The translations under genes were made by a program, and so were the position numbers. 64,000 nt of DNA. Origin: Sarocladium kiliense. Taxonomy: Eukaryota > Ascomycota > Sordariomycetes > Hypocreales > Sarocladiaceae. Each line of letters opens with the position of its first letter. Positions within the stretch are counted from its first letter, which is position 1. The stretch is taken from assembly GCA_030734395.1 (NCBI GenBank), contig JAUZTG010000041.1, forward strand, positions 2,294,001 to 2,358,000, given 5' to 3'. Shown in pieces: positions 13,222 through 24,876 of this stretch. The notes under the pieces are model-generated. The model did not search any database and was not told where the DNA came from. It saw only the letters and a list, made by a program, of their open reading frames with translations.

Positions 13222-13956
13222 GCAAGTGTTGCGAGGTGTGTTGTGAGCTATCTGGGGTGGATCGGGAAGCGAGAGACGATGTGTGTTCGAGGGATGTCAG
13301 GCGCATGAATATTGGTCTCGTGTATCTTTGGAAGACTTGTCGTGCTCAAGAAATGGGGATGATTCTCTTCTCTGCCGAGAGACAAAGAAGAGTCGTGTCA
13401 GAAACGGGCAGTGTTTCTGTTGCACGGAGCAAGATGATGGAGGATCAAGGTGGGCGGGCGGATGACGGTGGATGCAAGGCCGCCGTACGTAAGGTACCTA
13501 CCTACTTACCGTAGCGTAGGTTGGTTGGAGGTGAGGCACGGGTCCAAATCCCGAAACCCTCCCTCCTTGGCTTTAGCGCGGGGTGGTGGTCCCGCCGCTT
13601 CAGCCTCCAAGCTTGCTTGCCTCATCAGCAACGTCACCAGCCTGAACAACAGACAGACACAATCTTGAAAAGAAGGCTTGGAACTTGCTTCCGCAATAAG
13701 CTCCGAACTACATCATCTCCAGCTGCCGTGCTTATCAGAAGTAGGCTCGCAACCGCTGCCACTCCTCCTTTCTTGGATGCCTTTGTGGAGCTCGGCAAGG
13801 AACGCTCCCAGACCACTTATCACTGCTTGACACGCAGTATGTCGACATCTTGCCCGCACAGCATGAGAGCTTCACCTTCATGCATCCAGCGACTAGAACT
13901 TCCACCAGAGCTACGTCTACACCAAGTCTCGCCAGGAATGACCGGTCTCGTGGTTC
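13222..13956. other. Intergenic: vps9 5' region and HET gene 3' end
   Basis: This stretch holds the vps9 promoter and 5' UTR and the end of the upstream HET gene. A T-arm-like sequence near 13546 (CGGGTCCAAATCCCG) is not part of a complete tRNA. I see no other gene. Confidence 0.5.
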
Positions 13957-15813
13957 TCACTGCTCCCCTGTCGAAGAGACTCCAACATCCACAGGGCTGT
14001 TGCTGTCCGAACTGACATGAATACGATAGTACATCCGCGAGTGTCTGCTCTCTAGCTCAAGCCGCACATTCAAGGGCCTTGCAAGTTGATTGTTGCGATC
14101 CCGCGACGTTCGCTCTTGTAGGTTTGGGCAGTGGCCCCCCATTGCATGTGTCCACGTCTCGAATGCAGCCCATACCTCGCGGAAGAAGGGCTTGGTTCCG
14201 AGTCCGTTATCCGCCAGAGGGGACATTCCTACCATGATACATGGGAACGACATCCCCGATTCATAGGTTGCGTCGCTTGAAGGCTTCAGTCCGCCAAGGA
14301 CGACTGTCCTCTCCCAGGTTCTCGGGAATTCGGGGCTGTCTTCAAATCTCAGCTCTAATTCCATCAAGACGGACCTTTCGTACCACGGCCCTAGCAGACG
14401 CTCGAATTGTCCGCGGGGGTGACCCAAGTTTGGCTGCGCAAAGAGGAAGCCCCGTGGGTGGTGCAGGTAGGGCGAACCATGCGGAACATACATTTGATGC
14501 AAGGCAGGCTCCTCCAGGGCTAGCATGAAGTTGTCCGGCAGCTTGATATTCTCAGGCCAGACAAGCTTGTTCCTGGACACCCTCAGAGGAACCTCCGGGC
14601 GGATCCTTACGAATTCCGAGTCATCCCACGACGATGTTCGCTGTAGGATCAAGACGGGGGATGTCCGTTCTTCATGTGGTTGCCTCGGGTTAATCAGATC
14701 GCAGGAAAGCACAACGAGATAAACGTCTTGAGTATTTTGAAGCGGACATGGCGTCCTGAGAAGTCTGAGCTGGAGGCCGTCACCAGTGAGTGTCGTGACG
14801 TTCCGCTCTCTTCGACTCATGAAACGGGGCCTCGTCGCATTACGACACTGATGATGTCCGAAGGCCGACGGATGACTGGCTAGCAATCCATGGTAGCCAT
14901 ACTTAACGACGACTCCCGGTTCGATCCAAAAGTAAATAGTTTCGTCTACTGTTGAGCGAATGATCTCCTCCTGTAATCTTCGAAAAGCCCGAGGTCCGCC
15001 TTCGCCATATAACAGTGGCATGTGGATATTGAAGAGGCCCATGAGGCTATACGCCCGATCTTCTGGACGTGTAGTTTGACGTGCGGCTGCCCAGTTCATC
15101 CTTTGTGCAACTGAATATTGCCCCAGCCGATCCATTGTCACTGTCTCATGGGAGCCTTTGCCGAAATGGGCACTGTGTAGATCATGCACTGGAACGCCAG
15201 AGATGGACTCAATGGGCATTGACAGCGTGGTTCGGGTACCAAACATGGTCCAGCTTCTGTCGTAGAAGTGTATTTCTTTCGGCGCAATCAGCTCTTGCAG
15301 GGTCCAACTGTTAGCTACAGGTCAGCTATCTGGACAGAATGCATATCCTAAGAAGAATCGGCCTCGCCACATCCGCATATTGGCTTGAACTCACCCTCTT
15401 TGGAACCAACGACTTGGTATTAAGATAGGCAAAAGCTGGACTGGCGGCTGGGAAACCCTCCATAACATGTTTGTCCCGGAAAGGTTGACATCCTCTAGGT
15501 AAGCGATGCACATCTCTGCCCTAGCATACCAGCGGAACATGGAGTTGATCGCCTCGGATAGCTCAGCGCTACTCGACTTGTCGATGCAACATGAGTCAAT
15601 CCAAAGGTGAGTATAGCCTTTCAAGTCAGCCACCTTGCAGCTGGAATGGACCTTTTCCCACTCGCGAGAGCCTCGTGGCCTGTCATCTCGTCCAACAAGG
15701 TCCTGGTACGTGATCTCCTTGGCACCCCATGTATGCGACAAGATCGCATACTCTGGGACGTTGCTGGGATCATACAGCTCGAGCTGCAGGGTGGTGGTAT
15801 TAAGGAGCCTCAT
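13957..15813 (-). CDS. HET-domain protein (heterokaryon incompatibility family)
   Basis: Exons 15813-15395 and 15307-13957 join over an 87-base intron (GTGAGT donor, AGCTAACAG end) to give 589 residues. The start MRLLNTTTLQLELYD followed by YAILSHTWG is the usual beginning of a HET protein. Other HET signatures are LWIDSCCID, the joined RGWTLQELIAP across the intron, and after the domain EDRAYSLMGLFNIHMPLLYGE. The C-terminal 350 residues carry no NACHT, WD40 or ankyrin repeats that I can see, so this is the simple HET-only architecture. HET domains trigger cell death when unlike strains fuse, or act in related non-self responses. No NLR or SesB-like partner gene is adjacent. Allelic role and function are unknown. 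Confidence 0.9.
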
Positions 15814-16113
15814 ATCTGACGGATGGAAGATGATGAAATGATGGACACAACTTCGGTGTGTGGCCTATTGAAGAGCATAGTGAACAAGTGCGGCTGAGGT
15901 ATGCAGGTGAAGCCTCGTCTCCCTGAACGGAACGCGAACACCAATCATTCTCGGTGTAGAAGCGATGCAGCTGCAGCCTTCTCACATGACAGATTAGGCA
16001 CCCACAACTTGAGGAGGGAAGCGATTGGGAAATATTCATAGAATTGTAACATCATGATCATGACCACCGAAACGGTATTAAACAGACCTATCTAAATCCT
16101 TTCCACAACGCAC
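15814..16113. other. Short intergenic region
   Basis: This 300-base region lies between the HET gene start and the dehydrogenase stop, both on the minus strand. It must contain the HET promoter. No specific site is evident. Confidence 0.4.
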
Positions 16114-17131
16114 CTAGCCGTTGACGACAGTTCCACCGTTGCAGTGTATGGTCTGCCCGCTAATACAAGAACTGTCGCTCGAGGCAAGGAAAATCACACA
16201 AGTTGCAATCTCCGAAGGCTGTGCAGGGCGACCCATGGGGCTGGTGAACTGCTTCTGGGCCTCGTCGTTCATGGTGGCGGGAATCAAAGGTGTCCAGACA
16301 GGGCCAGGAGCCACGGCGTTGACTCGGATACCCTTACCAACATACTGGTTGCTCAGTCCACGAGTGAATGATACGATGGCGCCCTTGGTGGAAGTGTAGT
16401 CGAGAAGATCGGGTCGACCAATGTAGGCGTTGATGGAGGCGTTGTTGATGATGGTCGCACCACGCTTCATGTGCTTGAGGGCGTACTTTGAAGTGTAGAA
16501 GAATGAGTGAATGTTGATGTTGAAAGTGTGCTCCCACTGTTCCTCAGGCAGATCAAGGATATCCTCAACCATCATTTGATCTAGTGCAGACGTTAACTTC
16601 CTGGTATGATAACATCGCCGACATCAGGGGATCCACTTACAAGCGGCGTTATTGAAGAGGATGTCGATAGAGCCCATCTTCTCGAGGGCGAAGTCAACAA
16701 TCTCCTTGCAATGTTCCTTCTTGGTAAGGTCGCGAGCGATGAGGTAGCACTTGGCACCCAGCTCTTCAATTTCCTTCTTGGTAGCCTGAGCATCCTTCTC
16801 CTCGTCGGGCAAGTACACAATAGTCGAATCGGCACCCTCTCGTGCAAACAGAATAGCGGAGGCCGCTCCGATGCCGCTGTCGCCTCCAGTGATTAGAGCC
16901 TTCTTACCCTTGAGCTTTCCAGCAGCCTTGTAGGTGGTCTTGCCGCCGCCAACGTCATCTGGGATCTCATGGTGGGTGGGCTTGGGATCAGGCATGTCAT
17001 GCTCCTTGCCGGGGAAGCTCTGCTTCGTGACTGGCACGGTGTGCCCTGATTTGCAGGTTAGTATATTGGACAGTGTGAATGTTTGCGAGCTCAATCATTA
17101 TCAACGTACCTTCCTCGAATTGTCCTGACAT
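16114..17131 (-). CDS. Short-chain dehydrogenase/reductase (SDR)
   Basis: Three exons: 17131-17110 (only 22 bases), 17045-16641 and 16580-16114, encoding 297 residues. The tiny first exon gives MSGQFEE and restores a sensible N-terminus; without it the frame runs into intron-like sequence. Classical SDR motifs are present: the nucleotide-binding TGGDSGIG (about residues 60-67), NNAA rebuilt across intron 2, the catalytic YTSTK and the PGPVWTPL segment after it. The N-terminal extension of about 50 residues before the Rossmann fold resembles the bacterial YhdF/general-stress and plant glucose/ribitol-dehydrogenase-like group. The substrate is not known; NADP or NAD use cannot be decided from motif alone. 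Located presumably in the cytosol. Confidence 0.9.
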
Positions 17132-20100
17132 GGTCGTTTTCTGAGACGGTACTTGCTGTCACAAAGTGTCTGGATGTGTCTGTCCGAGGGTAATTGGAAA
17201 AAAGATGAAGATTCCTCTCACGTCCAGAGTCTGTGAGAGATTGCCGCTGGCTTTATTCATTGTCGCAAGTCGAGTGCGGACCTTTCCGTCCGGCCATCAT
17301 CGATCGCATTTTCGATGACGCCATGGCGATACCCACTACAGTGGTTACATGACAGTGCTTCGGAGGTTTTGATCAATAAGGTGCATTTTTGCGTCGATGG
17401 CCAAATATCTCATGATGAAAGGCTGATTATTAGATGCAGACAGGAGGCAACATTTCGCGAGTGCGCCGAAGGGGTTATACTGTGCCGTTGTACGCGAGTG
17501 TCTCGCTGGCGTCGCTCCAGGAGTACTTAGAGCGATAACGTCACCCGGTCCCTTGCTTCCCGTCGTCCAGGAGAAGCAGGTGGGGTGTCAATCGTCTGTC
17601 AAATATACATGAGGAGTAGACGGCCCCACGTATCTTTCAACAAGGCTGCGAAAGGTAAGGGAGACAGAATAGGCTTCTGAAGTTCTTGTCAGTGAAGATG
17701 TCTACAAGAGCATCCCCAACTTTGTCCCTTGTCTTCTGCCTCCTGCTTTAGACTTTCGACTTGAGTTCTGTGAGCTCTGCCTCAGGAAAGGCTTACTTGC
17801 TGAATCCCAAAGTTGGGGCCTGTCATCATATCCGTGTCTTTCCAAGCTTACACCGAGGAGGTTGCATCGTAATAGTCTTCTCGTCACACAGCGAACTCAA
17901 AAGATGATGGTCCATCATGCGGACGACCTGTGGGTGATGGGCCACAGAATCTGCGATTACCATATGCTCTTCCACCGTGTACCCGAGTACACTAATCTGT
18001 GGGCTACAGATGATGTTTATAGGTTCAATGCCTGCAGGAATGCAAAGTCCGATACTCTAATCCTTGACTTTGGTTTCCAACTGAGAGATTCGAAAGCCTG
18101 GCACTTACATACGGATACACAAGAAGTCATCGATTCCTGAGGCATAGACATCCTCGTAGAGCACCAGAGATACGGCGGCCTGGAAATATTCGTGTCGGAA
18201 CTTTCTGGGCAGAGTTCATGCCCTTGCTCTCCACCTTGACCTCTTTTGTTCCTGACCGAGCAGGTCTGGTTCTTGGTTCGGCCTGATACCGCATCTCCAG
18301 AGGGACCTCGTAGAGATATCTTTGCCTTTCGCTAACCTATATCTTATGATGTCTGGCCAATGGTGTACTCTCCAGTTGGGCGACCTCCTTGGCTCCATGT
18401 GCTATTGCTCGAGTAGGGTTACTTTACGGCGTATGGACAGGCATACCCCAAAGCCGACCCAGTGGTTCACCATCTGCCGCTATCATACTGCAATCCCTTG
18501 AAATTTCAGTGCCACTTGCTCGGGCAATATGCTCTACCAAGATCGCGACGGATGGTGGCGAACAAATCGTCCGACAGATATAACCGAATGCGAGGGTGTT
18601 GTCAGACATGGTAGGTGGCTTGTTCATCTCCTGCCGGCACCGCAAAACCTGCATCAGAATGCATCACATTGCATCACAACAGGCGATATGAGCAGACTAG
18701 TCGGCACTCGAGACGGTACGGATGTGACATTGAGACGTAGCGAGTCAATAGTGTATCGCTGGTTGTTCGGTTCTGCTAGTCGTAGCTGCAAGACGGGTTT
18801 GTTCGTCGCAGGTTCGTGTGGTGAGCTGATGACTGATGTCTGCCTAAAGCCACTGGCAACCCAGTGGAAGGAAGGGGCATGACAGCCCCCTCCCTCAACG
18901 CCGCTGCCTCAATGGGATTTTCCATTACCAAGCACCATCTCTACTGCTTGTTCTTTCTTTCTTTCTTTCTTTCTTTCTTTTCTTCTGTTATTTGTTTTCT
19001 TGCTTTCTTTCTTTTTTTTTTTGTCCTCTCCTTCAGCTGGAATTCGGCCAATTGACCCTTTTGGTGCTTCTGGTGCCATTGGTCTCCCTCGAAACACCTG
19101 GGAAGCGCCACTTCAAACACGGCTCTTCCGTCCCCGAACCATTCGCTGCATTAAAACATCCGTCAAACACCATCTGCCGGCAATGCACGAGCCGTCAAGC
19201 GACCGAGTTGCGTGAAGTGGCTTGCAAGGGACTCCCAGGATGAAATCGACTGACAGCCAAGGGGTCCCTTGTTTGACCACGCGAGCCGGCACCTGGACTG
19301 CAACCCGTCCAGCTCAATCGAGGATTCCTGTCCGCCGATCGAGCAAAACACGCAGCACCACATGATTTGGTCCATCTGTGTGTTGCATCGGTACCCTGCC
19401 GCTGCATACAAACACAAGTACATCCGCAATTGTCGAGCTTTACGCCATCCAGCCTAATATATGACCTATGTGATAGGCCGCATGCTTCGTACTTGCGAGT
19501 GCGTCTCCTAGGGCTCCGTCATATCGCTCCGCCCGCCCCGTCCTGCCACCCTGCGCGGCGTGGCTACCACTCCCCGCTCATGCACACCACCAAGCCCAGG
19601 CCGTCCGTCTTACACACCATCATCACTGCCGGCACCGTTCCTGAGATCCGGCCACGAGACAGTTGCACATCGTGGGTGGCGTGTTGGGAAGATGGTGCTT
19701 GCCCCTCGCCCCGCATACAGGCTATTTAGTGGGAAAGCAACCGGCTTAAACGAGTTGCTGTCCGTTTTGGATCCTGGTGCGTTTCCCACCTGCGAAACTC
19801 ATGGCGAGGAACCAGAAACGGTGGTGGCGTCTCATAACGATCTTGGGATCGCCATACGAGGTTCCTGATTCGCCTTTACTACCTGTGAACGCTCGTCCGT
19901 TTGGGCGAAACCAATGCGGAAACGAATCGGCCGCTGCACATCTGCTCATAGTCGGCAGAGCCGGCTGGGCTACCGATGGGGCAAAGAACGCCCTGTAGAC
20001 GATGGTCGACCTGTAAAGATGAAGCACATTTGCCGAACTTGGCCACCGGAAAATGCTTCTTCAATCCAGATACTTGGGCGCGGATAAAGAAGCATAGTAA

Positions 20101-21290
20101 AAAAGTCGACACTGGGTGATGAGGAAGGGAACTTGGATGATCTTGATTGCTTCTGGGAATAACAAGAGGTCCACCACGTTTCGTTCAGATCACCAAAGAC
20201 AGTACGACTTATTCCCAGCGACCTTCAACCCATGAGATAGCATTATTTGTCCCCACCCAGAGGGGTATCAGAGGGGACCTTATGGATTCGTGATGGAGGT
20301 GTTGGAGGCTTCCCGTAAGCTTTGCGAACATTCGGTCACTTCTCACCTTTTGTCCCACCAATACCATCTAAGCGATGTTACAGCCCCTGCTCTCGTTGCT
20401 TTTGGTAATGCTTGTCTTTCAACGGTTCTGCGTCTCAAAATCCCACTCATTCAGTCTCTTTGCGCGATAAATGATGATTACTCTGTAGGCGGATTGAGCA
20501 TACTCTGTGCCAAGTGGCGAAGTGCTGAGTTGCTTCTTTGTGCCAACCCTCGACCCGCGATGGAGGGCATTTCGTGGCGTTTCGCCTGCCGCGAACTGGT
20601 ATTAAAGATGGCCGCCTCTAACAGCTAATGTTTATATCGTGTGGTACCGATATGCAAGTCGCCGTGCATCGGTACCGCTACACACCACCCCGTTCTCCCC
20701 AAGAACGCTCGAGCAGGTCCCAAGTTTCCGGCCGTGAACAGAGCCTGCACGGTCCTCGTAGTACACCAGATTTGTAAGGACCTGTCGAAGCAGTTGTGGG
20801 GATAGGATCGAGGGTGTTTGGCCGTGCGTGCATAGGCCGTGCGCGACTGATACTGGTGACGACCGCCCATCCACAAGGGATCTGCGATGTCCTATCATGG
20901 ATTGGACGCCATTGCTTTTTTGGCTTGCAGATTCCGTTACAAGCGAAGGGACTTTCGATGGCTATAACAGCCAAGCTTTTTCGTCACTGGAACGTCTCAG
21001 ACCCCCGATCTTTCTAGCGTCCATGATTTATAGTTCATTCTTCGGAATGGTCAGCCTTATATCAGCACTTCCCTGCTGAGACTCGACGTTCGATCTTATA
21101 ACTATTGCAGTGCCACACTAAGTTCTACCCTCATACTTCATGATTCAGGAGTTTGTTCTTCAGTGTGAAGATTGGCATTGAGATCCTTGCGGTACGCTTG
21201 GCGTCCCTCTAGTCGACACAACAGCTGAGCTTCCACACGCACTACCTCCATCACATTCTTGCTAGGTCCTGGAGATCCTCGACCGCCATC
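17132..21290. other. 4.1 kb gene-poor region
   Basis: I find no supported gene here. Many short ORFs occur on both strands, none with a motif or splice structure I trust. A TTTC microsatellite lies at about 18951-18981 and an 11-base T run at about 19012-19022. The ends should hold the promoters of the SDR gene (minus strand) and the PTH11-like gene (plus strand). A decayed mobile element cannot be excluded without database search. Confidence 0.5.
18951..18981. repeat. TTTC microsatellite
   Basis: About seven tandem TTTC units, followed within 30 bases by further C/T- and T-rich sequence up to an 11-base T run near 19022. Confidence 0.9.
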
Positions 21291-22697
21291 ATGGATATGG
21301 ACAGCCTTGTCAGCTTCTTGCAGAAAGCTGAGAACCAGACAGATTCAGACCACTCAATAACCTTGGCTGAGGGGGCTCGAAGTCGTGGCATGCGTCTGTT
21401 CTGGGTGCAACTCGCATTCCTGATCCTTGTCATTGGCATCATTGCACTGAGGGTAGTCTGCAAGATCTTCGTGGTCAAGAAAACAAGTCTGGATGATTGG
21501 CTCATGTTTCTTGCGGCTGTACGACTATTCCTTCACCCTTCCTCGGGCAATGTGTCTCATGCTAACTTCTGTTCAGGCTATGTATATGCCGTATGGCATC
21601 ATGGCACTGCATGGCGTTGTTGCAGGAGGAACAGGTAGAACGGTCGGAACTTTCAATGCAGAGACGGCAGCCATCTCTCTCCGAGCGTGGTACGTGTGCG
21701 AGGTATTATACTCGCCAATTACCATCTGCATTCGGGTCTCGATCTGCGTCTTTCTCTTGCGCATCGCGGCACAAAAGGTTCACCGATGGATACTCATTGG
21801 CAACATCGCCGTCATCAGTATAATCTCGGTTGCATATTTCTTCGTGATGGTCCTTCAGTGCAATCCGCCCTCCTTCTTCTGGGAACAGGTCCTTGGGGCA
21901 AAAGGTACATGCATCGATCCCAACATTGTCCCAGACGCCACTATCGCACATAGCGTGATCTCGGCCGTATCAGATTGGATCGTTGGCTTCTTGCCCATCG
22001 CCATCCTATGGAACGTGAAGATCAATATGCGGACCAAGGTGACGATTGCTTTCATGCTCAGCATGGGCATTGTGTATGTCGCATGAAATATCTCCCTATC
22101 GTTCAAGCGCTGACTATCCTAGTGCTGGCGTCGTGATTCTTATCCGAATTCCCTACCTTAAGAGGCTGACCCCGGGGGCAAATTTCCTTTACCAAACCTT
22201 GTACGTGTCTGCCTCATCATTTACAGGTCACTGCAGCTAATATTCGACCTAGAGATATTGCCATTTGGTCACTGCTAGAACCTGCTATTGGCATTTTTGC
22301 CGGGTCCCTTCCCGCCCTTCGCCCCATGTTCAAGAAATGGGATTTTGGCATCCGCACTGGAAGCAAGCGAAATGGGAGCAGACGCACACCCACGACGCCC
22401 TCATGGCGGTCCCCTGGCACAGGGAACTCCCATCATACTCCACGTAAAGACGGCACGACCGGTCCATACGACGAAGAGGCAGACGGATCCGAGACGGAGC
22501 TGAATGTCACCACGAATAAATCGATGGCTTCAGCGGGGTCTGCTTGGGACATTGAACATAGCCCCATGTCTCCCGTTCAGCTGCCCCCGAATACAGTCCA
22601 TATCGAAACTCGAGTAAATGTGTCATCTCACTCTATCGACATGCCGAGGCCACCAGCGCCAGTCGCCACCACAGGGGGGCGAGAAAACCTCCGGTGA
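21291..22697 (+). CDS. PTH11-like seven-helix membrane receptor (rhodopsin-like domain)
   Basis: Four exons: 21291-21518, 21577-22073, 22123-22200 and 22253-22697, encoding 415 residues. Seven hydrophobic helices span about residues 32-285, beginning at VQLAFLILVIGIIALRV. Signature segments of the fungal rhodopsin-like integral membrane family are seen: KKTSLDDWLMFLA after helix 1, and IAIWSLLEPAIGIFAGSLPALRPMF in and after helix 7, which appears only after intron 3 is removed. The Cys-rich CFEM domain found in some PTH11 proteins is absent. The C-terminal tail of 120 residues is hydrophilic. Members sense surface or nutrient cues at the plasma membrane in some plant-associated fungi, but most are uncharacterised. 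Confidence 0.88.
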
Positions 22698-23804
22698 GAA
22701 ATCAGCGCTCTTCCTTGTCATTCTCAGTCTGCATTACGGCCCCCTTTGTCAGGTCTTCCAGGATCATAAGCATGGTAGACGGGGGATTTGATTAATGTCC
22801 TGAAGCCACAAGCTATTCTGGGTTACTTGTGTGTATCTGCTTCAAAGACGGAGAGGGTTGGGAGATGATGTGAGCGCGTGGACGGCGATCGGTGCGGCGG
22901 CAACTTGGCTTTCAATGATACTACTTCAGCCGGCGGGCGGCTCTTTTCTTTATGTTCTCTCATCAAGTTTTCTATAGGCGTTCTGGGCTCTCAAAGACGG
23001 CGCTCTAATGCATTCGCAACAGATCTACATGGATGGATGGCTTCTTGGACCTCAGCGGCTCAGGGGAGCAGGTGAATGTGATGGTAGAGAAGTGACGCTG
23101 TACGTTCATGGTTCGTAATGTCTCTCGGGAGTGCAATACAGAACTGTTCGCATAAACGGATACGGAGTTTTCTGTGCATCGTCCTTCACATCGGCCAGTT
23201 TATCCAACTCCGGGAAGCTGGTCCAAGGCTTGGAGGTACACTTACGTCACGGCCATCATGGACTTCGGCTGAGCCCAGCTATGTGTCTTGTCACTGTGCT
23301 TGATGTATGGGAACATGGTTCTCGGCGTCTCCTGTCGATGATGGGCGTTGCGCAGGATCATGAGCATTCGGGAATGAACCGCAAGCGTGGCCTCGGTGCG
23401 TTGGCTCTGAGTTATTGTTTGCGTGCTTCCAAGGGCAATCGCTGAAAGTCCTCTCGCTATTGATTGTACATGATGAGGCCAAAGCACTGGGATTATAGAG
23501 ATCAGCGTGGTGAGCCGAGGTCAGCGTCGCGGAATGAGGCGTTGGTGGAGCTGCTGGAAGTGCTCTCTATTTCAGAGTTCTATACAAGTCGACAATGCGT
23601 CAACGATTGCAGAAAGTACATATCCCGGCTCTCTCCGGTACATGATGTCGTTTCAGACATCTTGTCTCCTCCATTGTCTTCTCCAATTATAGTGATGAAG
23701 CTCCAAAACGCCGTGTAAGTGATATTGTGCCAATATTGTGCCGGATCTCCTCATCCGTCCGTTCGTGTCCTGATCTCTATCTTCCGTCGTTTCGATGATT
23801 GCGT
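22698..23804. other. Convergent intergenic region
   Basis: This 1.1 kb region lies between the 3' ends of the PTH11-like gene and the V-ATPase subunit f gene. No coding or RNA gene is apparent. Confidence 0.5.
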
Positions 23805-24286
23805 TTACAGAGCGATGGCGCCTCTCCTGCTCTCGCGTACGTGGAGCATGCCTTGAAGACCGCAGAATACCAGGAAGCCCTGCCAAGGATAGCAATGTCA
23901 GCAAAAGTCGGTCATCGCTGCGCCAGCACAGAGTTGTCCGATCCAGGACCGAATGCAAGATTGTGAGGGGTTGTACGTACAACGTAGACGATGACTGCTG
24001 TGAAGATGGTTCCCGAGACAGCCTTACCATCCTCAGGATCCTCGATGCCGCCGACGAACTCCTCGTGGCCACTGCGGTAGAGACCACCGATGATGCTGAG
24101 AATGACGATGCCAAAGGCGGAGATGACCGTGCTGTTCGTTTGGGAACAGATGGTCAGTTCTTGTTACATGCGCGGGTGTTGCGCCCGCCTTGTCCGTGTC
24201 GGACGTCGATTCGGCGATGGCTCGGAGAGGTTTGGAGGGAGGACATACCAGGTCCATGCTTGTACAGCGCTGACGAGGGGCTTCAT
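23805..24286 (-). CDS. V-type ATPase V0 subunit f (RNAseK / YPR170W-B family)
   Basis: A small gene missed by simple ORF finding. Exons 24286-24249 (38 bases), 24131-23981 and 23879-23805 join over introns of 117 and 101 bases to give 87 residues. The product starts MKPLVSAVQAWTCTVISAFG and continues with a first membrane helix (about residues 13-30), the conserved loop HEEFVGGIEDPEDG (about 36-49), a second helix starting near TAVIVYV and a basic tail ending RRGAIAL. This matches the yeast YPR170W-B protein, identified as V0 subunit f, and more distantly animal ribonuclease kappa, which associates with V-ATPase. It would sit in the V0 sector of the vacuolar proton pump. It is divergent from the metal ATPase gene, 590 bases between starts. 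Confidence 0.87.
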
Positions 24287-24876
24287 GATGGGTGTTTATG
24301 TGTGATTTCGTCGGGAAGTTTATTTGCGGGTGACTCAGGGCCGTGTGTGGTGATTGCTGCGATGAAACGGTGTTGGACTGCAGCTGTGGTTGATGGACGC
24401 TCTGACGTCTGGTGATGCTTTCGGGAGCTGCGCCATCTGGAGCTTGTGGATGCCTCAGGCTGGCCGGATCGGTGTTCGGGGTCAGCCACACGAAGCCGCT
24501 GCTGAGCCACAAGTGGAACTCAAACGGCCTCAACCCCCTCGATCAATGTGCAACTCAGGACCTGTCTGTGCGCTTCAGTCGGCAAGCATTTAACTAATAA
24601 CAACCTTTAGTGTCAGTTAGAAGTGGTCTCATTGCGTACCTCTGCTCCTATATAAAAGTAGATAGAAGCAAGAATCTCTGGTGTAGCGAAGGCGTATCCG
24701 GTGACGAGAAACTGTACGCGTTTCAATGCCAATGCCACGGGTCGCTCCGAAACCGCCCTCTCCTCATGATACCCTGTGAAGCGTGAACTTACGCTTTGAC
24801 TTTTTCCTTCAACAACATACACACATAACTTGACAAAAAAAAATCCATCGTCTTCCTTCATCAAACAACTTTCATC
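24287..24876. promoter_or_regulatory. Divergent promoter region of V0 subunit f and metal ATPase genes
   Basis: This 590-base region separates two divergent start codons and so must contain both promoters. A TATA-like box (TATATAAAAG) lies at 24649-24658, about 220 bases before the metal ATPase start. No other site is assigned. Confidence 0.5.
24649..24658 (+). promoter_or_regulatory. TATA-like box of metal ATPase gene
   Basis: The sequence TATATAAAAG lies 219 bases upstream of the ATG at 24877, consistent with a long 5' leader. Assigned on sequence and position only. Confidence 0.4.

Noticed and set aside
13540..13560. T-arm-like CGGGTCCAAATCCCG
   Set aside because: Upstream sequence does not give the rest of a tRNA cloverleaf.
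20290..20628. 112-codon plus-strand ORF in the gene-poor region
   Set aside because: Single short frame without recognisable domain or neighbours; length is within chance for this base composition.
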